A program made the translations under genes and the position numbers. 29,742 bases of DNA, taken from positions 1 through 29,742 of the forward strand of contig CAZBCG010000021.1 of NCBI GenBank assembly GCA_964490705.1. The letters run 5' to 3'. Position 1 is the stretch's first letter. Every line of letters begins with the position of its first letter. The notes under the pieces were generated by a model. That model did not search any database. It worked only from the letters and a program-made list of their open reading frames with translations, and had not been told where the DNA came from. The stretch is from Fodinibius sp964490705 (GTDB taxonomy: Bacteria; Bacteroidota; Rhodothermia; Balneolales; Balneolaceae). Below, in pieces: positions 1 through 9,600 of this stretch.

Positions 1-84
1 CTCACCTTCGAGACGACCCTCTCTGAGGTGTTTGCTTCACTAGACCCAAAATGAAATGGCAGTTAACGAATTTTCAGTTTGATA

Positions 85-2331
85 TTATCGCTGCATCATG
101 CCTGATTTAATGACATTGTCGTAGATGTCGATCATTTTATCGGTGCGAAGTGTAATGAGATCAGCGATCGCAAAATCATCCTCCTCACTTCCAACGGTAC
201 CCAGCTCAACAAAGGGAATATTATCATCTGAAAAATGATCTTCTAAGGCTTGCTTTCCATCACTATTGCACGTAACTACAACGCCTGATTGCGCTTCGCT
301 GTAAAGCATTTCGTGTTTATTGGGACCAAGATTTTCAACAGAAACAGACGCTCCTTTTCGGGCAAACATCGCCATTTCTGCCAGCGTAATTGCCAATCCA
401 CCATCCGAAATATCATGGGCCGCATTCACCAGATTCTGCTGAATAGCTTCCAGCAGTGTTGATTGTAATCGCCCCTCAAACTCCAGATCAATTTCCGGAG
501 CATCACCGGTCGTCAGATCAAAAATGGCATGCAGATACTCACTTCCGCCCAATCCCTTTCGAGGCGCACCGATGTAATAAATAACATCAGACTCTTCCTT
601 AAATTCCGGCGTCATACGATGACTTTCCAGATCCTCGATCAATCCCAACATACCAATAACCGGTGTTGGAAACACCGCCATCTCCGGGTTTTCATTATAA
701 AAACTCACATTTCCACCGGTAACCGGGGTATTAAACCTGCGGCATGCATCGCCCATCCCGGCCAGTGCTTCTCTGAACGTCCAATAGACTTCGGGTTTAT
801 AGGGATTTCCAAAGTTTAGACAGTTGGTAATCGCCATCGGTTTAGCACCGCTGCACACCACATTTCGCGCCGCTTCAGCAACGGCAATTTGTCCACCGCG
901 TCGCGGATTCAGATACACATACCGACCATTGCAATCGGTTTTAACGGCCAATCCTTTGTTCGTCCCTTTGATGCGGACAACACCCGAATCCGAAGCGCCG
1001 GGTCCGTTTACCGTATTGGTACGCACCATGGTATCATACTGCTCATAGACCCATCGCTTGGATGCAATGTTCGCTGCACCCAACAATTGCTTCAGAATAT
1101 CTTCGTGATCATCCGGATGATCCAGCGAATCGACATCGAAAGACTGTGTTTCTTCGAGATATTCGGGCTTCCTCGTTTCGCGCTCGTATCGCGGAGCTCC
1201 GCCGCCGAGTACCAAACTGTCCGCCGGAATATCGGCTTTCACCTCCCCGTCTTTGACGTACGTCACATTTTCGCCTTCGACGACTTCGCCGATGACAACG
1301 GCATTCAGATCCCATTTTTCATAGATGTCGATAATCTCTTGCTCACGACCATCTTCGGCGACTACGAGCATACGCTCCTGGCTTTCGGAGAGCAGCAGTT
1401 CATAAGCCGTCATACCTTCTTCGCGGGCCGGCACTTTATCCAGATCCAGGCGCATACCCACGCCACCCTTGGCCGTCATCTCGGATGAAGAACAGCTAAT
1501 TCCCGCTGCTCCCATATCCTGGATACCCACAATACCACCGTTCTTGATCACTTCAAGTGTGGCTTCCAGCAATAGTTTCTCAGAAAATGGATCGCCAACT
1601 TGTACACTGGGACGCTTGTCTTCACTTTCTTCGCTAATCTCTTCAGAAGCAAAGGTCGCGCCGTGGATACCATCGCGTCCGGTGTCTGAGCCAACAATTA
1701 TCACCGGATTGCCCACGCCTTCGGCAATGGCTGATGCGGTCTGATCTTCTTTGACGATGCCCACACTCATCGCATTCACCAGCGGATTACCTTCGTACTT
1801 TTCATCAAAGTAAATTTCTCCGCCTACCATTGGCACGCCAAAAGAGTTTCCGTAATCCGCAATGCCGCGAACCACACCATCCAACAGAAAACGGACGCGC
1901 GGGGTATCCAGATCGCCGAACCGCAGCGAATTGAGGCTGGCAATAGGTCGTGCACCCATCGTAAAAATGTCTCGGTGGATACCGCCGACACCGGTCGCGG
2001 CCCCTTCATACGGTTCAATGGCCGATGGGTGATTATGACTCTCAACTTTAAATACGCACCCCAATCCATCACCGATGTCAACCAACCCTGCATTTTCTTC
2101 TCCGGCACCGACCAGCATTTGCGGACCTTCGTTGGGCAGTTTTTTTATCTCGAGGATGGAATTCTTATACGAGCAGTGCTCACTCCACATCACCGAATAC
2201 ACCCCCAGCTCGGTAAAGGTGGGCATGCGTCCGAGGTAATCCTTAATCATTTCAAATTCCTCTTCGGTCAGCCCGTGGTCTTTGGCTAGTTCGAGTGTTA
2301 CTTCCGGCTCTTTAATCGTTGTGTCAGACAT
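85..2331 (-). CDS. purL: Phosphoribosylformylglycinamidine synthase subunit PurL (small, multi-subunit type)
   Basis: PurL makes the amidine bond in step four of de novo purine synthesis, turning FGAR into FGAM with ATP and with ammonia delivered by a separate PurQ glutaminase, bridged by PurS. At 748 residues it has the length of the small Gram-positive/archaeal form and lacks the glutaminase domain of the ~1300-residue form. Visible family motifs are SEHCSYK near residue 50, VESHNHPSAIEPYEGAATG from about residue 97 and GGIHRDIFTMGARP just after, with the repeated AIRS-like second half (NVVCSGAKPMAITNCLNFGNP, then HDISDGGLAITLAEM). The ATG at 2329-2331 fits the family N-terminus. No purQ or purS is in the window. 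The 84 bases beyond the stop hold no gene and no clear terminator. Confidence 0.97.
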   Translation of the reverse strand: MSDTTIKEPEVTLELAKDHGLTEEEFEMIKDYLGRMPTFTELGVYSVMWSEHCSYKNSILEIKKLPNEGPQMLVGAGEENAGLVDIGDGLGCVFKVESHNHPSAIEPYEGAATGVGGIHRDIFTMGARPIASLNSLRFGDLDTPRVRFLLDGVVRGIADYGNSFGVPMVGGEIYFDEKYEGNPLVNAMSVGIVKEDQTASAIAEGVGNPVIIVGSDTGRDGIHGATFASEEISEESEDKRPSVQVGDPFSEKLLLEATLEVIKNGGIVGIQDMGAAGISCSSSEMTAKGGVGMRLDLDKVPAREEGMTAYELLLSESQERMLVVAEDGREQEIIDIYEKWDLNAVVIGEVVEGENVTYVKDGEVKADIPADSLVLGGGAPRYERETRKPEYLEETQSFDVDSLDHPDDHEDILKQLLGAANIASKRWVYEQYDTMVRTNTVNGPGASDSGVVRIKGTNKGLAVKTDCNGRYVYLNPRRGGQIAVAEAARNVVCSGAKPMAITNCLNFGNPYKPEVYWTFREALAGMGDACRRFNTPVTGGNVSFYNENPEMAVFPTPVIGMLGLIEDLESHRMTPEFKEESDVIYYIGAPRKGLGGSEYLHAIFDLTTGDAPEIDLEFEGRLQSTLLEAIQQNLVNAAHDISDGGLAITLAEMAMFARKGASVSVENLGPNKHEMLYSEAQSGVVVTCNSDGKQALEDHFSDDNIPFVELGTVGSEEDDFAIADLITLRTDKMIDIYDNVIKSGMMQR

Positions 2332-2410
2332 CAGTTGTGATTATATATGTTAACAGTAAACTATTACGTTACTCAAAATATTTAACACAAAGATATGCGA
2401 AAAATTCATC

Positions 2411-2441
2411 TCTGCGTTATCCTCAGTGTCCTCTGTGGTTC
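2411..2441. repeat. Degenerate CTCTGYG-type intergenic repeat
   Basis: Between purL and the HAD gene lies a pyrimidine/TG-rich stretch made of three imperfect units of about ten bases (CTCTGCGTT, CTCAGTGTC, CTCTGTGGT). Similar sequences occur between genes in many Bacteroidota-like genomes. Only one copy is seen here, so the call rests on internal periodicity and general familiarity. Confidence 0.3.
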
Positions 2442-2447
2442 ATAAAA

Positions 2448-3143
2448 TTATTTAACCTGAAGATAAGTACATAGCTTTTCAAAATTTTTAAATACAAAAT
2501 CAGCTTGTTGATGCTGGTCCTCATTACCGTTGGTCGTAAACCATGCCGTATTCCATCCAAATTGGGAACCGCCTTCGATATCAGATTGAAAAGAATCGCC
2601 AACATACAGGATTTCATCTTTGGGAACGCCGGCCTTTTCTGTGGCATGTGCAAATACTTTGGGATCGGGCTTCAATACGCCCACATCTTCGGAAATGACC
2701 GTCTGATTGGCAGAATCATACATCCCAAACTGTTCAAACTTAAGGCGCTGCGTTTCGGCAAATCCGTTTGTTAAAATACCAACGGGATATTGTTCCAGAA
2801 TTGCTTCGTAGGCCTGCTGAGCCCCGTCCATCCACTGCCAGTGATTGCGATAGCACTGCATGTACAAATCGCCTACATCTTTATAACGGCTGCCATCCAA
2901 TCCCAAATTAAGCAGTGTTTTTTCAAATCGATTGCGCTGCAGCTGCTCGCGATCGACTTCTCCACGGCTGTACAATCCCCACTGCTCGCTATTTACCTCG
3001 TGATATTCATCAATGAGATCCTGAAGATTGACTTGCGAAAAAAGATCAAATTGCCGGTGGACGTCCTGAAGTCCCGCTTGCTCCGCTGCTTTGTGATTGA
3101 GCAGGGTATCATCTAAATCAAAATAGATAAACTTATATGACAA
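2448..3143 (-). CDS. YjjG-family HAD phosphatase (noncanonical pyrimidine nucleotidase type)
   Basis: A 231-residue HAD-superfamily hydrolase. Motif I is DLDDTLLNH with nucleophile Asp9 and general acid Asp11. Motif II is GILTNGFAETQ near residue 125, the conserved lysine sits around VLKPDPKVF, and motif IV is YVGDSFQSDIEGG. The NHKAAE segment after motif I and the overall length match the YjjG/YfnB group, which dephosphorylates nucleoside monophosphates including damaged pyrimidines (house-cleaning). Substrate is inferred from family only. The start appears to be TTG (3141-3143): no in-frame ATG lies between it and the essential motif I, and none is seen in frame just upstream. It is divergent from lemA across a 205-base gap. 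Confidence 0.85.
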   Translation of the reverse strand: MSYKFIYFDLDDTLLNHKAAEQAGLQDVHRQFDLFSQVNLQDLIDEYHEVNSEQWGLYSRGEVDREQLQRNRFEKTLLNLGLDGSRYKDVGDLYMQCYRNHWQWMDGAQQAYEAILEQYPVGILTNGFAETQRLKFEQFGMYDSANQTVISEDVGVLKPDPKVFAHATEKAGVPKDEILYVGDSFQSDIEGGSQFGWNTAWFTTNGNEDQHQQADFVFKNFEKLCTYLQVK

Positions 3144-3348
3144 AAGAGGCGCTGGGCATTGGTTGAAAATGATTCGCTCAAAGATAGGAATTTGATTCTT
3201 AAGAACTAAAAAACGACAGTTAAAATTTTAGTAATTTCGTAATCGGCTGACAATTGGTATTGCCAAATTTGTAATTTTAATTAATGCATCAATTTCCTGA
3301 TCCTTTCGTATATTGTGCATCATAATTTTAATCTAACTTTCGGAATCA

Positions 3349-3939
3349 ATGAATATTAAGACTCTCATCGGATTAGGCGTCGCAGCACTGCTATTTTTCT
3401 ACGGCGTAAGCGTAAATAACGGACTTGTAAATAAGCAGGAAACCGTAAATCAGCGTTGGGCACAGGTAGAAAATCAATATCAGCGTCGGGCCGATTTAGT
3501 TCCAAACCTAGTGAATACCGTTAAAGGAGCTGCCGATTTTGAACAGCAAACTTTGACGGATGTGATTGAAGCGCGAAGCAAGGCCTCATCAATTCAAGTT
3601 TCGGCTGATGACTTGAACAATCCGCAAAAAGTACAGCAGTTTCAGCAGGCTCAGCAGCAGCTTTCGGGCGCTCTGTCACGATTGCTAGTGACCGTTGAGA
3701 AATATCCGGAACTCAAAGCCAATCAGAATTTTCAGGATCTACAAACCCAGCTCGAGGGTACCGAAAATCGTATTGCCACTGAACGACAGCGATTTAATGA
3801 GGCTGTGCAAACGTATAATACGGCTACGCGTCGTTTCCCGGGTAATATTTTTGCCGGTCTGTTGGGATTTGATGAAAAAGCCTATTTTGAAGCTGATGAA
3901 GGTGCCGAAGAAGCACCGGAAGTGAATTTTGACTCGTAG
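3349..3939 (+). CDS. LemA family protein
   Basis: A 196-residue LemA-family envelope protein. One hydrophobic N-terminal segment (about residues 5-22, LIGLGVAALLFFYGVSV) anchors a helical domain. The family signature is clear: VNQRWAQVENQYQRRADLVPNLVNTVKG from about residue 33, then the VIEARSKA segment and the ENRIATERQRFNEAVQTYN helix, followed by a family-typical FPGNIFAGLLGF motif. The cellular role of LemA proteins is not settled. They recur next to TPM-domain proteins, as here, which suggests a shared role in the envelope. It is the first gene of a rightward three-gene unit, 31 bases ahead of the next gene. The tail is acidic. Confidence 0.95.
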   Translation: MNIKTLIGLGVAALLFFYGVSVNNGLVNKQETVNQRWAQVENQYQRRADLVPNLVNTVKGAADFEQQTLTDVIEARSKASSIQVSADDLNNPQKVQQFQQAQQQLSGALSRLLVTVEKYPELKANQNFQDLQTQLEGTENRIATERQRFNEAVQTYNTATRRFPGNIFAGLLGFDEKAYFEADEGAEEAPEVNFDS

Positions 3940-3970
3940 CATCCCCTAATTCTTAGATAAAGATATTCCT

Positions 3971-4420
3971 ATGTCATCGAACCTATTTTTGACGGAAGAA
4001 CAGGAACAGCACGTTATTGATACAATACAGCAGGCCGAAAACCGCACCTCGGCTGAAATTCGCGTACATATCGAAGAGAACTGCAGCGGTGATGCACTCG
4101 ATCGTGCCTCCCGGGTATTCCATGATCTGGGGATGGATCAAACCCAGCGGCAAAATGGGGTGCTTATTTACATTGCTTCCGATGATCACAAAGCAGCCGT
4201 GTATGCCGGCAAGGGGATCCACAGCGAAGTTGAAGAAGGATTCTGGAGCGATGTGCTTCAGATTTTGATTGATCATTTTAAACAAGATGACTTCGAAAAC
4301 GGTATTGCCGAAGCCGTACAAAAGGTGGGCAAAAAGCTCGAAGAATTATATCCCTACAGAAAGGGCGATGTGGATGAGCTCTCCAATGACATCAGCTACA
4401 ACAGCAATCAGAATTCATAA
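3971..4420 (+). CDS. Soluble TPM-domain protein (short form)
   Basis: A 149-residue protein formed almost wholly of a TPM (DUF477-type) domain: FLTEEQEQHVIDTIQQAE, then RTSAEIRVHIEENC at about residues 26-39, then NGVLIYIASDDHKAAVYAGKG and a helical EEGFWSDVL segment. I see no signal peptide or membrane segment, unlike the following gene, so it is probably cytoplasmic or held by partners. This short form is regularly encoded between LemA and the Gly-rich TPM protein. Biochemical role is unknown; other TPM proteins have been linked to phosphatase activity or photosystem repair, which cannot be carried over here. It lies 21 bases before the next gene, consistent with one transcript. Confidence 0.9.
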   Translation: MSSNLFLTEEQEQHVIDTIQQAENRTSAEIRVHIEENCSGDALDRASRVFHDLGMDQTQRQNGVLIYIASDDHKAAVYAGKGIHSEVEEGFWSDVLQILIDHFKQDDFENGIAEAVQKVGKKLEELYPYRKGDVDELSNDISYNSNQNS

Positions 4421-4441
4421 CATTTTCAAGAACCTGTTCGC

Positions 4442-5236
4442 ATGTTTTCACTAAATCGCGATACACTCTCTCGACTTTTAGGCATTACGTTACTTGCAGT
4501 ACTATTTTTGATCCCGGCGTTATCCAGCGCTCAAAACCTTCCCTCCGAACCTACGGGACACGTCAATGATTTTGCGGATATGCTGACCCGATCGGAGCGG
4601 AGTCAACTTGAGCAAAAACTTCGCAACTATCGCGATACGACAACAACTGTTGTTGCTATTGCCACGCTGGAAAGCCTGAATGGTATCTCAATCGAAGAGA
4701 CGGCGACAACGCTTTTCAATGAGTGGAACATGTGGCAAGGGCAAAAAGACAACGGCGTCCTGATCGTGATAGCCCGCGAAGAACGCAGAATGCGCATCGA
4801 AGTTGGCTATGGCCTCGAGGGCGCCATCCCCGATATTATGGCGGGACGTATCATCCGAGAAATTTTGACGCCCAGCTTTAAAGGCGGCAATTATTACGAG
4901 GGACTCGACCGTGCTACCTCTGCAATCATCCAACTTGCCAGCGGTGAGTTTTCTGGACAGCTCTCTGAGAATCGATCCAGTGAAAAAGATGATACCGCTT
5001 CGTTTATCATTTTCATGCTGTTTATCGCTTTTGTGATTTATGCCTCATCGCGACGCGGTGGCGGCAAAGGTCGGGGTAAAGGACGCAAGCGGCGTACTTT
5101 CGGTCCCGCCGGCTTTATCTTCCTCGGCGGTGGAGGCGGCTTTGGCGGCGGATCTTCCGGCGGTGGAGGATTCGGTGGATTCAGCGGCGGAGGCGGATTC
5201 GGTTCCGGTGGCGGTGGTGCCAGCGGCGGCTGGTGA
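4442..5236 (+). CDS. YgcG-type TPM-domain membrane protein with Gly-rich tail
   Basis: A 264-residue secreted protein with a signal peptide at about residues 1-30 (hydrophobic LLGITLLAVLFLIPALSSA, likely cut before QN). A TPM domain follows at about 35-165, with VNDFADMLTRSERSQLEQKL and DNGVLIVIAREERRMRIEVG and the conserved GLEGAIPD. Then come a transmembrane helix (FIIFMLFIAFVIYA), a basic stretch (RGGGKGRGKGRKRR) and a low-complexity Gly/Ser/Phe tail ending GGASGGW. This order is standard for the YgcG group: the TPM domain outside the cytoplasmic membrane and the basic stretch inside. Third gene of the LemA/TPM unit. It converges on the Nramp-like gene with 33 bases between stops and no clear hairpin. 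Confidence 0.93.
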   Translation: MFSLNRDTLSRLLGITLLAVLFLIPALSSAQNLPSEPTGHVNDFADMLTRSERSQLEQKLRNYRDTTTTVVAIATLESLNGISIEETATTLFNEWNMWQGQKDNGVLIVIAREERRMRIEVGYGLEGAIPDIMAGRIIREILTPSFKGGNYYEGLDRATSAIIQLASGEFSGQLSENRSSEKDDTASFIIFMLFIAFVIYASSRRGGGKGRGKGRKRRTFGPAGFIFLGGGGGFGGGSSGGGGFGGFSGGGGFGSGGGGASGGW

Positions 5237-5269
5237 TCTTTTTCTAGATGCTGGGGGCTAGTTGCTGGC

Positions 5270-6607
5270 TCAATCCATACTCATTGAATTTTCTGTGGTA
5301 CTATTGCTCTTAACCCTGCGGATTAACCGATAAACCGGCCAGCCAATCAACAGAGTGATAACGGCAGAAGCTCCAAGGATATAAGACTCCTTGACCAGCT
5401 CTACGGGCAACGCTGATGTAAGCGCCCGCGCAACATTCCGTACCCCGATAATAATCGTAATAAATACCACGAAACTCATCACCACATTCAAAAAGAGCGT
5501 ATTGATGCTTTTTGAGGTCATCAGCTCGAGGTGATTGACCAGTATCAACAAACCTATCGCGATCAATGGCAGGATTATACCGTTAAGTGCCTGAGCCAAA
5601 ATAATGGCAGGCACCGGCTGAACTTGTGATGCCCCAAATCCAAGTCCAACAGTAAGCACAGCAATCCATGTAAGACGAAAATATCGTCCCGAATCGTTCC
5701 ATTTTTCTGACGGCATTCCTTGTTTTGACAGGATACTCCGGGCCGTGATTGCTGCAGCCAGCGGAGCCGTTATTGCCGAAGTGATTCCGGCCGCAAATAA
5801 CCCCAATCCCAACAGCGAGACAGCCCATCCGCCCAGCTGGTTACTTAACGTAGCAGCCAATGCCTCGAAACTAAAGCTGCCGGCGATAGCTGTTCCGACA
5901 ATTAAGACCGCTATTGAAATCAGGCCGCCAATGCCGATGGCGATACTCAGGCTCAGCCGCATCTCTTTGAGGTTTTGTCCCTTTGCAATGCCCGATCCCA
6001 AAAACAGGTTATAGGGAACTACGGTCGTTCCGATCAAAGCCAATATCAAGGTGCTCGAACCAGACGGAAAACGAGGTACTACAAAATTTTGAGCAATAGA
6101 TCCTATATCCGGCTGCATTATAATAGCAGTCACAAAGAAGCAGATCCCCATAAATGCCACTAACACGCCCATAATTTTGGCAACCGATTCTACCGTGTTA
6201 AACCAGAAAAGCGGGAATACGATCACTCCAATAAGTAATACGATAATATACGAAGGGGCTTCGAGAAGAAGATTAGTACCGGCTACGGCTCCTAAAATGT
6301 TCCCTGCCTCATAAGCCGCGCAGCCTAGCAAAATAGCAACCAATACCATCCAGAGTGTAGCGCGACCAACTGCCGTATCTGGTAAATATTTGTTGAATGC
6401 CTCCCCAAGATTAAATCCCGAGGCAAGGGTCAGCCGTGCGCTGGCCTCTTGTAATATGATGCACGCTACCGTCGAGAACACCAGTGCCCAGATCAGGGAA
6501 TATCCAAATTTAGCACCGACTGCAGCGGCGGTTGTTATGGTACCCGGACCAATGAAGGCGGCTGAAATTACGGCCCAAAACAGAATATTCGCAATTCTAT
6601 TTTTCAT
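5270..6607 (-). CDS. Nramp-like membrane transporter lacking the canonical metal-site residues
   Basis: A 445-residue, roughly 11-helix membrane protein of the Nramp fold (LeuT/APC-like). Alignable landmarks are GAKFGYSLIWALVFST and the QEASARLTLASG stretch after TM1-TM2. Metal-transporting Nramps carry DPGN in TM1 and MPHN in TM6. Here the matching positions read GPGT (residues 20-23) and VPYN (197-200), so the metal-ligating Asp, Asn and Met, and the His, are absent. Automatic annotation would call it a divalent metal transporter, which the residues do not support. It lies 33 bases downstream of the 5-oxoprolinase gene on the same strand. Bacillus subtilis ycsG, also Nramp-like, sits among 5-oxoprolinase genes. 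Transport of 5-oxoproline or another organic solute is therefore a reasonable inference, untested. Confidence 0.88.
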   Translation of the reverse strand: MKNRIANILFWAVISAAFIGPGTITTAAAVGAKFGYSLIWALVFSTVACIILQEASARLTLASGFNLGEAFNKYLPDTAVGRATLWMVLVAILLGCAAYEAGNILGAVAGTNLLLEAPSYIIVLLIGVIVFPLFWFNTVESVAKIMGVLVAFMGICFFVTAIIMQPDIGSIAQNFVVPRFPSGSSTLILALIGTTVVPYNLFLGSGIAKGQNLKEMRLSLSIAIGIGGLISIAVLIVGTAIAGSFSFEALAATLSNQLGGWAVSLLGLGLFAAGITSAITAPLAAAITARSILSKQGMPSEKWNDSGRYFRLTWIAVLTVGLGFGASQVQPVPAIILAQALNGIILPLIAIGLLILVNHLELMTSKSINTLFLNVVMSFVVFITIIIGVRNVARALTSALPVELVKESYILGASAVITLLIGWPVYRLIRRVKSNSTTENSMSMD

Positions 6608-6640
6608 AATCGTTGATTATTGTGATGGTTACTTCACTTT

Positions 6641-9600
6641 TCATTCCTGATTACCAAATCCACCGCCGCCGGGAGTTAAAAGCACAAACTTATCCCCCTT
6701 GGCCAATGTCCGACCACCTGTTGATGACAACTGCTCCCGGGTACCGTCTTTGTGGATTATCCACTGTTCTCCCGGCTGTCCCGATTGACCACCCTGCAAT
6801 CCATACGGACCTTCGGTACGATGTTGCATCAAGACCGTCAGTTCAACGGGTTCCAAAAAGGTCATCTCCCGTTGGATGCCATGGCCTCCCCTCCACCGAC
6901 CATTACCGCCAGAATCCAATCGAATGGCATATTGATCTAACCGCACCGGGTAGCGATGCTCTAAAATTTCAGGATCGGTCGCCCTCGTATTGGTCATGTG
7001 ATGATGTACCGCATCAGCTCCATGAAATCCATTACCTGCTCCCGTTCCCCCGCCCACTGTTTCGTAATAGCCAAAATCATCATTGCCAAACAGCACATTA
7101 TTCATCGTCCCCTGGCTGCAAGCAACACGCTCAAAAGGTTTTAGTAAGGTGTCCACCAGCCGCTGACTAACTTCTATATTTCCGCCCACTACCGCCGGAC
7201 ATTTTGCGGGATCCGAATCAAATTCCGGATTCAACAGGCAACTCGGTAATATCATCTTGATGGGTGCCAAAATACCCTCATTCAGCGGAATAGGCTCATC
7301 AATCAGCAAGCGCAGCACATACATCACCACACTGTTTACAATGGCCGGGGTGGCATTGAGGTTATGCGGATGGACGGATCCAGTGCCTGAAAAATCTATG
7401 GTAATCTGTTCATCATCTACCGACAGCGTTGCTTTCAATGGAGTGCCATCATCCAACAACTCTTCACTTTCGTAGGTGCCGGATGAAATCGTGCTGATGG
7501 TTTCTTTCATTTTGGATTCGGCATAATCGTACAAGGCATTCATATAGTGATTTACCTTCTCAAAACCATGCGTGTCACACAACTTTCGCATCCCTTCTAA
7601 GCCCCGCTGATTAGCGGCCACTGCAGCCTGAATATCAGCAATATTTTCATCCACATTGCGAGTGGGATATTTCGCCGACTGCAGATGATTTGTGATAGCC
7701 TGCCACTGTTCTTGCCCCTTTTTGATGACATACATGGGCGGAATCACCACCCCTTCTTCTTCCAGGCTTGTTGCCGTAGGCGGCATAGATCCGGGCGTAA
7801 TGCCCCCAATTTCTGCGTGATGGGCACGGCTGGCTGCATATCCGATAAGCTGATCATCATCGGTATAGCCCGGAGTAATCAGCGTAACATCGGGAAGGTG
7901 CGATCCACCGAAGGCCGGATGATTTGTGATCACTACATCACCGGGACTCATCTCTAATTCTTCGTTGACCTTTCGGACACAAAGTCCCAGCGCCCCCAGA
8001 TGAACCGGAATATGCGGGGCGTTTACTACGAGTTCACCTTTAGGATTCAACAGCGCACACGAAAAATCGAGGCGATCTTTTACATTAACTGAACTGGCCG
8101 TGCGCTGCAACATTTGCCCCATCTCTTCAGCGATTGAGCTAAACCGATTCGTAAATAACTCCAGATTTATAACCTCCGAATCAATGGTATCAATTGTATT
8201 ATCGGTAGCTATTTTTTCCAGTTTGATGTCGCCCTGATTGGTAATACTGAGCTCCCAATTTGGTTCTAAAACAATTGTACTATAGGGATCCAAAATCAAG
8301 GCCGGCCCTTTTACTTCACTTTTTTGACCCAAATCTCTTCGCATATAAACCGGCGTTGGATGCTCTTTACCATCAAACCATATTGGTTTGGTAAACGCTG
8401 GATCAACAGTTCCATCACCTGAATTGTTTACAACTTCGCGCGATTTTTTTGGAGCTTCTGACACCACCACTCGAATACTTTCAACTTCAATCGCTCGGCC
8501 CGAAATCCAGTGTCCGTATCGCTCTCGATACGCCCGCTGAAATGTCTCTTTGGGATTTTCGGTCTCATTATATTCGATATCGAGTGATGTTTGCTGTCCC
8601 TCCAATCGCATCGATATTATTCTACGCCGAACGGTTATCTGCTCTTGTTTGATTCCTTGATCTGCCAGCTTTTGCCGAGCTTGCTGGGCTAACTTATTGC
8701 AAAACCCATTCAATTCAGATTCCACTTCTTGAAGTAGCTCCAGCACCTGTGTTTCTGCAAATTCTTCAACCTTTGCACTTCCAAGTCCACGGGCACTCAG
8801 CAATCCGGCATCCTGTGGGATAAAAACCGTACTGATATTGAGCCCGCTAGCCATCGCGCAGGCATGCTGTCCGCCGGCGCCGCCAAAAGCAACTAATGCA
8901 TATTCCCGAGGATCATATCCTTTTTGAACCGATATTTTTCGAATAGCATCGGTCATCCGTTCATTGGCAATATTCAAAAATCCCGATAATACCTCTTGCT
9001 TGGACATGGACAACGATTCGGAACTGCTTGCATTCACCTGCCGTAGTATGTTTTGCAATTCTTGCTCAGCAGCTTCCAGATCTACCGGAATTTCAAAATT
9101 TTGAGGATCCAGACGTCCCAGCAACAAATTAACATCCGTAATCGTAAGCGGTCCGCCGGCACCATAGCAAGCAGCCCCCGGGAATGCCCCGGCACTTTCG
9201 GGTCCCACGCACAACTTGTGTCCATCGAAATGACAGATGGATCCTCCACCAGCGGCCACCGTTTCGATATTGAGCGTAGGGGCCGTCAGTTTTGCATTCC
9301 CAACCTCATGTTCAAACTGATATTCAAAATCGGAATCATATCGTGCTACATCAGAGCTGGTACCTCCCATATCGAACGAAATAATCTGCTCCTGACCAGC
9401 CGCCTTGCCCGCTGATGCAGCTCCGACCACCCCTCCGGCCGGACCGCTGAGCAAGCTGTCTTTGGGGGCATATTGCTCTTTGGGATTTAATCCGCCCGCA
9501 CTTGTCATCACATACATCTGCTCATTGGGAATAACCGATTGCACGTTATCAAGATATTGCTGCACAACCGGAGACAAATACGCGTTGACAAGCGTGGTTT

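Noticed and set aside
889..1488. A 199-codon open frame on the plus strand within purL, plus other plus-strand frames at 529-819 and 1975-2289.
   Set aside because: They lie opposite a well-conserved gene, have no recognisable motif, and fit the expected open antisense frames of a coding region.
5125..5236. A repetitive GGCGG-rich stretch that looks like a DNA repeat.
   Set aside because: It encodes the normal Gly/Ser/Phe tail of YgcG-type TPM proteins.
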